The translations under genes and the position numbers were made by a program. Below the pieces are notes generated by a model. It worked only from the letters and a program-made list of their open reading frames with translations, had not been told where the DNA came from and ran no database searches. From Brevibacillus formosus (lineage in GTDB: Bacteria > Bacillota > Bacilli > Brevibacillales > Brevibacillaceae), in assembly GCF_003013405.1 (NCBI RefSeq), contig NZ_PXZL01000001.1:248001-312000 (forward strand): a stretch of DNA of 64,000 nt, written 5' to 3'. Positions 60,020 to 64,000 of this stretch are shown here, in pieces. How positions within the stretch are numbered: position 1 is the first letter of the stretch; each line of letters begins with the position of its first letter.

Positions 60020-61123
60020 ATGCGTGTCGTCTTAACAGGCGGTGGCACAGGTGGTCATATTTATCCGGCGCTTGCGGTGGCGAGGGAAATTTCCCGCCAA
60101 AATCCGCAGGCTGCCTTTTTGTATATTGGCAGTAAAAAAGGCTTGGAAGCAGGTTTGGTTCCGAGATCAAACATTCCTTTCCAATCGGTAGAAATTAGCG
60201 GATTGAAACGCAAGCTGTCGTTGGACAACCTGAAGACCTTGTGGAAATTCGTCCGGGCTGTTGGTGATGCCAAGAAAATGCTGCGCGATTTCAAACCGGA
60301 TGTCGTAATTGGTACGGGTGGCTATGTATGTGGTCCAGTCGTATATGCAGCTTCGCGCTTGGGGATTCCAACTATGATCCATGAGCAAAACGTAGTGCCG
60401 GGCTTGACCAATAAGTTTCTTTCTCGTTCAGCTACACGTGTGGCTGTTTCGTTCAAAGAATCGCTTGCTCATTTTCCCCCGTCAAAAACGGTACTGACCG
60501 GAAATCCGCGTGCAACGGAAGTCATGCATGGTAATGCAGAGGCGGGCCGTAGCTTTTTGGGCGTGGAGAACAACAAAAAAATCGTGCTGATCTTCGGTGG
60601 CAGCAGGGGAGCGCGCGCAATCAATGAGGCGGTGCTCTCGGTTGTTACGCAGTTGGGAAAATATGCCGATACTCATTTTGTATATGTGACGGGCGACGTT
60701 CATTTTGAAACGATTTCGGCACAGCTTCGTGAACTGGGAACACTTCCAAGTAACATTTCTGTGCTTCCGTTCGTCCATAATATGCCGGATGTTTTGGCAG
60801 CGACGCATGTATTGGTTGGCCGCGCAGGAGCATCTACCTTGGCAGAAATAACGGCACTAGGTGTGCCTTCGATCTTGATTCCGTCCCCATACGTCACGAA
60901 CAACCATCAAGAGAAAAATGCAAGGGGATTGGAGCGCGCAGGAGCAGCTCATGTTATCGTAGAGCGGGAGCTTACCGGAGAGAGCTTGCTGCTTTCCTTG
61001 GAAAATATCCTTGCCAATCCAGCGAAATGGGAAGAGATGAAAAATAGTTCACTTTCCTTGGGGATGCCGCAAGCGGCGACGGAGATTGTCCGTCAATTAG
61101 AGGCAATTACACGAAAAAAATGA
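60020..61123 (+). CDS. murG: UDP-GlcNAc:lipid I GlcNAc transferase
   Basis: 367 residues from ATG 60020. It is a GT-B glycosyltransferase that makes lipid II on the inner membrane face. Motifs: LTGGGTGGHIYPALAVA, KPDVVIGTGGYVCGPVVYAA, HEQNVVPGLTNKFLS, FGGSRGARAIN, and VGRAGASTLAEITALGVPSILIPSPYVTNNHQEKNAR with the UDP-binding Glu and Gln. The frame begins earlier at 59972, but AAAAAAGGGTGTG just before 60020 fixes the start. Confidence 0.95.
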   Translation: MRVVLTGGGTGGHIYPALAVAREISRQNPQAAFLYIGSKKGLEAGLVPRSNIPFQSVEISGLKRKLSLDNLKTLWKFVRAVGDAKKMLRDFKPDVVIGTGGYVCGPVVYAASRLGIPTMIHEQNVVPGLTNKFLSRSATRVAVSFKESLAHFPPSKTVLTGNPRATEVMHGNAEAGRSFLGVENNKKIVLIFGGSRGARAINEAVLSVVTQLGKYADTHFVYVTGDVHFETISAQLRELGTLPSNISVLPFVHNMPDVLAATHVLVGRAGASTLAEITALGVPSILIPSPYVTNNHQEKNARGLERAGAAHVIVERELTGESLLLSLENILANPAKWEEMKNSSLSLGMPQAATEIVRQLEAITRKK

Positions 61124-61225
61124 TCAGATAGGCGATTGTCACGCCGATCTGGGCGAACGCATAGTATGGAGCAAACACGTGAGAAGACTAGGTCCGACCT
61201 AGCAAACGTATCAGGAGGTTCACAA

Positions 61226-62131
61226 ATGAAAAAGATCGCAGATGAACTCATGCAAGCAGGAATCGAAAAAGTGTGGACCGATGAACCCCTTGCTAATCAT
61301 ACAACGTGGCGGATCGGGGGTCCTGCTGATTTGTTAATCCAACCCAAGGATAAAGCATCCTTGCAAAAAGCCTTGCAGATCCTCCATCGTCATGAAATTC
61401 CTTGGAGTGTAATCGGGCGCGGTTCAAACCTTCTGGTGAGGGACAGAGGGATACGTGGAGCCGTGCTTAAAGTGGCCGAGGGCTTGAGCCACTGTGAGTT
61501 CAGGGGCGAAGAGGTGTGTGTGGGTGCCGGATATTCCATGATCCGCCTGGCGGTGGAGACAGGCAAAATGGGATTAACAGGTATGGAGTTTGCAGGAGGG
61601 ATTCCTGGTACGGTAGGCGGCGCCGTCTATATGAATGCGGGGGCACACGGATCTGATCTTTCACGTATTCTTATTGATGCCGAAATCCTTTTCGAAAACG
61701 GCGAAAGTAAAGTGTTGAGTAACGAGGAACTGAGCTTTAGCTATCGGACTTCTCTTTTGCAAAAGCAAAAAGGGATCGTGCTAGAGGCCCGTTTTCAATT
61801 GAGGACGGGCGATCGCAAGGAGATTGCGGCCACACTCGCTGCCAATAAGGAACGACGGCGCAATACACAGCCACTTCAGATGCCGTGTGCTGGCAGTGTG
61901 TTCAGAAATCCGCCCAATGACCACGCAGGTCGCCTGATTGAAGCAGCTGGGCTGAAGGGCTATCAGATCGGAGGAGCTCAGGTTTCAGAAAAACACTCCA
62001 ACTTCATCGTGAATTGCGGAGGGGCAACGGCTGCCGACGTCCTCACCTTGATTAATCACGTTCGGAGCACCATTCTCGAGAAAAATGGGATTGACCTGCA
62101 TCCGGAAGTCCTGGTGGTGGGCGAGGGGTAA
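61226..62131 (+). CDS. murB: UDP-N-acetylenolpyruvoylglucosamine reductase
   Basis: 301 residues from ATG 61226 behind TCAGGAGG. It reduces enolpyruvyl-UDP-GlcNAc with NADPH to UDP-MurNAc. The FAD motifs NHTTWRIGGPADLLIQP, GRGSNLLVRDRGIRGAVL, GMEFAGGIPGTVGGAVYMNAGAHGSDL and the catalytic Ser region MPCAGSVFRNPP are present, followed by GYQIGGAQVSEKHSNFIVN. It is a type IIa MurB. The frame from 61136 would add 30 residues without a ribosome binding site. It is followed 15 nt later by murA, the enzyme of the preceding step. Confidence 0.95.
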   Translation: MKKIADELMQAGIEKVWTDEPLANHTTWRIGGPADLLIQPKDKASLQKALQILHRHEIPWSVIGRGSNLLVRDRGIRGAVLKVAEGLSHCEFRGEEVCVGAGYSMIRLAVETGKMGLTGMEFAGGIPGTVGGAVYMNAGAHGSDLSRILIDAEILFENGESKVLSNEELSFSYRTSLLQKQKGIVLEARFQLRTGDRKEIAATLAANKERRRNTQPLQMPCAGSVFRNPPNDHAGRLIEAAGLKGYQIGGAQVSEKHSNFIVNCGGATAADVLTLINHVRSTILEKNGIDLHPEVLVVGEG

Positions 62132-62146
62132 CACGGAGGTGAAAGT

Positions 62147-63403
62147 TTGGAGACTTTTGCGATCGAAGGCGGAAGACCTCTGTCCGGTTCGCTTCGGATC
62201 CAAGGTGCTAAGAACGCTGCTCTTCCCATTCTTGCCGCTGCTGTGCTCGCGGAAGGGCAATTCTATATCTATGACGTCCCCCATCTAAAAGACATTAAGG
62301 TCATGCTTGAAATCTTGACATTGCTTGGGGCGAATACGAAGCATGAGGACGGATGTGTCGATCTGGATACAACGTCTGTCTGTGTCCCGCAGGTGCCGGA
62401 TGATTTAATGAGCCAAATGCGATCTTCGATTTTTTTGGCGGGACCACTCCTGGCGCGTCTGGGTGAGGTCACGATTTCCAGGCCAGGTGGATGTGACATT
62501 GGAGAGCGCAGGATTGACTTGCATTTGGCTGGATTGACTGCGCTGGGAGCCAAAATCGAAGAATCGGAAGGCTACATTACATTTCGGGCCAAACAATTGC
62601 GTGGGTCCAATATCTTTCTTTCCTTTCCTAGTGTGGGCGCGACGGAAAATATCATGATGGCGGCTGTGCTGGCAAAAGGCACGACTCGAATATGTAATGC
62701 AGCACGAGAACCGGAAATCATCGACCTCCAGAATTTCCTGAATGCAATGGGAGCGCGGATCAGAGGGGCAGGCACCGATACGATTGAGATCAGTGGTGTA
62801 CCTCGTTTGCGTTCCGTCAGTTACCGGATCATACCGGACAGGATTGTGACAGGAACCTATCTGCTGGCTGTCGGTATTTCACAGGGACATATCGAATTGA
62901 CTAATACACTGCCTGAGCAATTGATGGCACTGATTGAGGTCGCCCGTAGCTGCGGTGTTGAAATCAAGACCCACCATGATATAATGGAAATCAAAAGCAC
63001 CTCCCGTCCACGTGCCTACGACCGGATCATCACCTCGCCATATCCTGGGTTTCCAACCGATTTGCAGGCGCAGTTGATGGTGTTTCTGTCACAGGCTAGG
63101 GGAACGAGTGTCATCAAAGAGACTATTTTTGAAGGAAGATTCAAACATGTGAATGAATTGGCGCGAATGGGCGCCTCTATATACGTAGATCTTGGCTCCG
63201 CAATTATTCGGGGTGTCAACAAATTGACCGCTACGAATGTCGAAGCTACTGATCTTCGAGCAGGTGCTGCCTTAGTCCTCGCAGGGCTTGCTGCAGAAGG
63301 TATTACCACGGTGAATCAGATCCATCATATCGATCGTGGATACGATCGGCTGGAAGAGCAGTTGCGCCAATTAGGAGCCGATATATCACGAGTATCGATT
63401 TAA
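62147..63403 (+). CDS. murA: UDP-GlcNAc 1-carboxyvinyltransferase
   Basis: 418 residues from TTG 62147 with GGAGGTG upstream. It transfers enolpyruvate from PEP to UDP-GlcNAc, the committed step of peptidoglycan synthesis. The conserved KNAALPILAAAVL (catalytic Lys region), SRPGGCDIGERRIDLHL with the active-site Cys at residue 116 (the fosfomycin target), GTSVIKETIFEGRFKHVNELARMGA and the RAGAALVLAGLAAEG block are present. B. subtilis has no murA at this position of the dcw cluster, so this is a lineage difference. Confidence 0.95.
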   Translation: METFAIEGGRPLSGSLRIQGAKNAALPILAAAVLAEGQFYIYDVPHLKDIKVMLEILTLLGANTKHEDGCVDLDTTSVCVPQVPDDLMSQMRSSIFLAGPLLARLGEVTISRPGGCDIGERRIDLHLAGLTALGAKIEESEGYITFRAKQLRGSNIFLSFPSVGATENIMMAAVLAKGTTRICNAAREPEIIDLQNFLNAMGARIRGAGTDTIEISGVPRLRSVSYRIIPDRIVTGTYLLAVGISQGHIELTNTLPEQLMALIEVARSCGVEIKTHHDIMEIKSTSRPRAYDRIITSPYPGFPTDLQAQLMVFLSQARGTSVIKETIFEGRFKHVNELARMGASIYVDLGSAIIRGVNKLTATNVEATDLRAGAALVLAGLAAEGITTVNQIHHIDRGYDRLEEQLRQLGADISRVSI

Positions 63404-63417
63404 CCGAGGGAGAGTGG

Positions 63418-63455
63418 GCGGCATAATGTTATGCCGCTTTCCCTGTTTTGTTCAA
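63418..63455 (+). terminator. hairpin between murA and divIB (possible weak terminator)
   Basis: GCGGCATAA (63418-63426) and TTATGCCGC (63429-63437) form a 9-bp perfect stem with a 2-nt loop, and GGGA/TCCC extend it. The tail (TTTCCCTGTTTTGTTC) is only moderately T-rich, so termination may be partial. Confidence 0.5.
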
Positions 63456-63534
63456 TGACATTTATTCGAAGGACATCCAGTCATTTACATCTGTCTGGGC
63501 AATGAGCCTAAAAAACATGAGGAAGGGTACGGCC

Positions 63535-64000
63535 ATGGCGGTAAATGAGGAACGCATTCCGCAAGTCAAGCAACAACGCCCCAGAAGAAGGGGCAACCGC
63601 AAGCTGGTCTTTCTGCTGGTATTGTTTTTTCTTACCATTCTCATCATCGTTTTTATCCGTTCCCCTTACAGTAAGGTGCAAGAGATTCGAGTCATTGGTA
63701 ATGATATTTATACGACGGAGCAAATCATTGCACAATCTGGCTTAATAAAGGACATGCAGTTTCTAAACGTATGGGAGAACAGTGTACGAAATAACTTGAA
63801 ACCATTAGAGGCCATTAAAGATGTGACGGTGAGCCGCTCTTTCCCCGGATTGATTACGCTACATATCACCGAACAAAAGCGCGTCGCTTTTTGGAGTGGG
63901 CAGGACAGGAGCCGCTATGCCTTACTGGACAATGGCTATGTGCTCAAACAGGTTAATTTCGCCAAGCGCGTAGTGGACAGGCCATTGATTAGCTCGTGGG
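63535..64000 (+). CDS. divIB: cell division protein DivIB/FtsQ, N-terminal part
   Basis: The gene runs off the window, and 155 residues are visible. A basic cytoplasmic N terminus (RIPQVKQQRPRRRGNRK) and one transmembrane helix (LVFLLVLFFLTILIIVFIRS, about 23-42) are followed by the POTRA domain (YSKVQEIRVIGNDIYTTEQIIAQSGLIKDMQFLNVWENSVRNNL...IKDVTVSRSFPGLITLHITEQKRVAFW). It is the divisome protein that works with FtsL and DivIC. ATG 63535 follows GAGGAAGGG. Position after murA agrees with dcw clusters of Brevibacillus and Paenibacillus relatives. Confidence 0.9.
   Translation, partial: MAVNEERIPQVKQQRPRRRGNRKLVFLLVLFFLTILIIVFIRSPYSKVQEIRVIGNDIYTTEQIIAQSGLIKDMQFLNVWENSVRNNLKPLEAIKDVTVSRSFPGLITLHITEQKRVAFWSGQDRSRYALLDNGYVLKQVNFAKRVVDRPLISSW

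Overview
The window is a chromosomal segment of a spore-forming, low-to-mid GC Firmicute of the Brevibacillus/Paenibacillus type. The clues are strong GGAGG-like ribosome binding sites with many TTG and GTG starts, spore genes (spoVD, spoVE, two YhcN/YlaJ lipoproteins, an RsfA/YlbO-like regulator), bacillithiol synthesis (bshC), an S-layer-homology protein, an S-box riboswitch, an SR1P homologue and a meso-diaminopimelate type murE. The genus is inferred from gene content and order, not from a marker gene. I saw no tRNA, rRNA, CRISPR array, prophage or complete insertion sequence. This is core chromosome with a few odd intergenic elements.

Layout. 1-2.5 kb: the tail of an alpha/beta hydrolase, an SR1-like dual-function RNA with the SR1P peptide, and a secreted beta-propeller protein. 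2.5-7.2 kb: a dihydroorotate-dehydrogenase-like domain fused to a duplicated membrane module, speA (arginine decarboxylase) and a nitronate monooxygenase-like enzyme. 7.2-11 kb: small conserved proteins of unknown role and a GNAT acetyltransferase. 11.3-23.4 kb: speD, sporulation lipoproteins, typA, a glutathione peroxidase, ylaH, an Ig-repeat secreted protein, the S-box-controlled metI-metC operon and a PIN-PhoH ATPase, which partly mirrors the B. subtilis yla region. A candidate structured RNA lies at 23132-23367. 23.4-32 kb: a mix including yqgX-, yqgY- and mgsR (yqgZ)-like genes, a CapA-like lipoprotein, a MidA-like methyltransferase and a Cys-containing HTH regulator next to a MITE-like inverted repeat. 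32-39.4 kb: acyl-CoA metabolism, with an operon ordered like B. subtilis yngH-yngHB-yngG-yngF-yngE and a cre-like site in its leader. 39.5-46.8 kb: panE, DUF3397, a cupin regulator, bshC, an SLH protein, and a divergent permease/LysR pair. 46.9-64 kb: ahcY and then the division and cell wall (dcw) cluster mraZ-rsmH-ftsL-pbpB-spoVD-murE-mraY-murD-spoVE-murG-murB-murA-divIB, all on the plus strand and cut by the window end.

How the genes work together. speA and speD belong to polyamine synthesis. The S-box, metI, metC and ahcY belong to sulfur and methyl-group metabolism. The yng-like operon would take 3-methylcrotonyl-CoA to acetoacetate and acetyl-CoA (leucine breakdown). The dcw cluster supplies peptidoglycan precursors, septal and spore-cortex transpeptidases, lipid II handling and the start of the divisome.

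Most notable: (1) a roughly 200-nt candidate RNA closed by a 16-bp helix between phoH and dinB; (2) a 168-bp element with perfect 18-bp terminal inverted repeats inside near-perfect 15-bp direct repeats; (3) a DHODH-like protein fused to two homologous membrane modules with matched SAD and HDR motifs; (4) a GC-rich inverted repeat able to mask the spoVD ribosome binding site; (5) a conserved cysteine pair in SpoVD; (6) MraZ-box-like repeats with 10-bp phasing; (7) terminator-like hairpins inside the dcw cluster.
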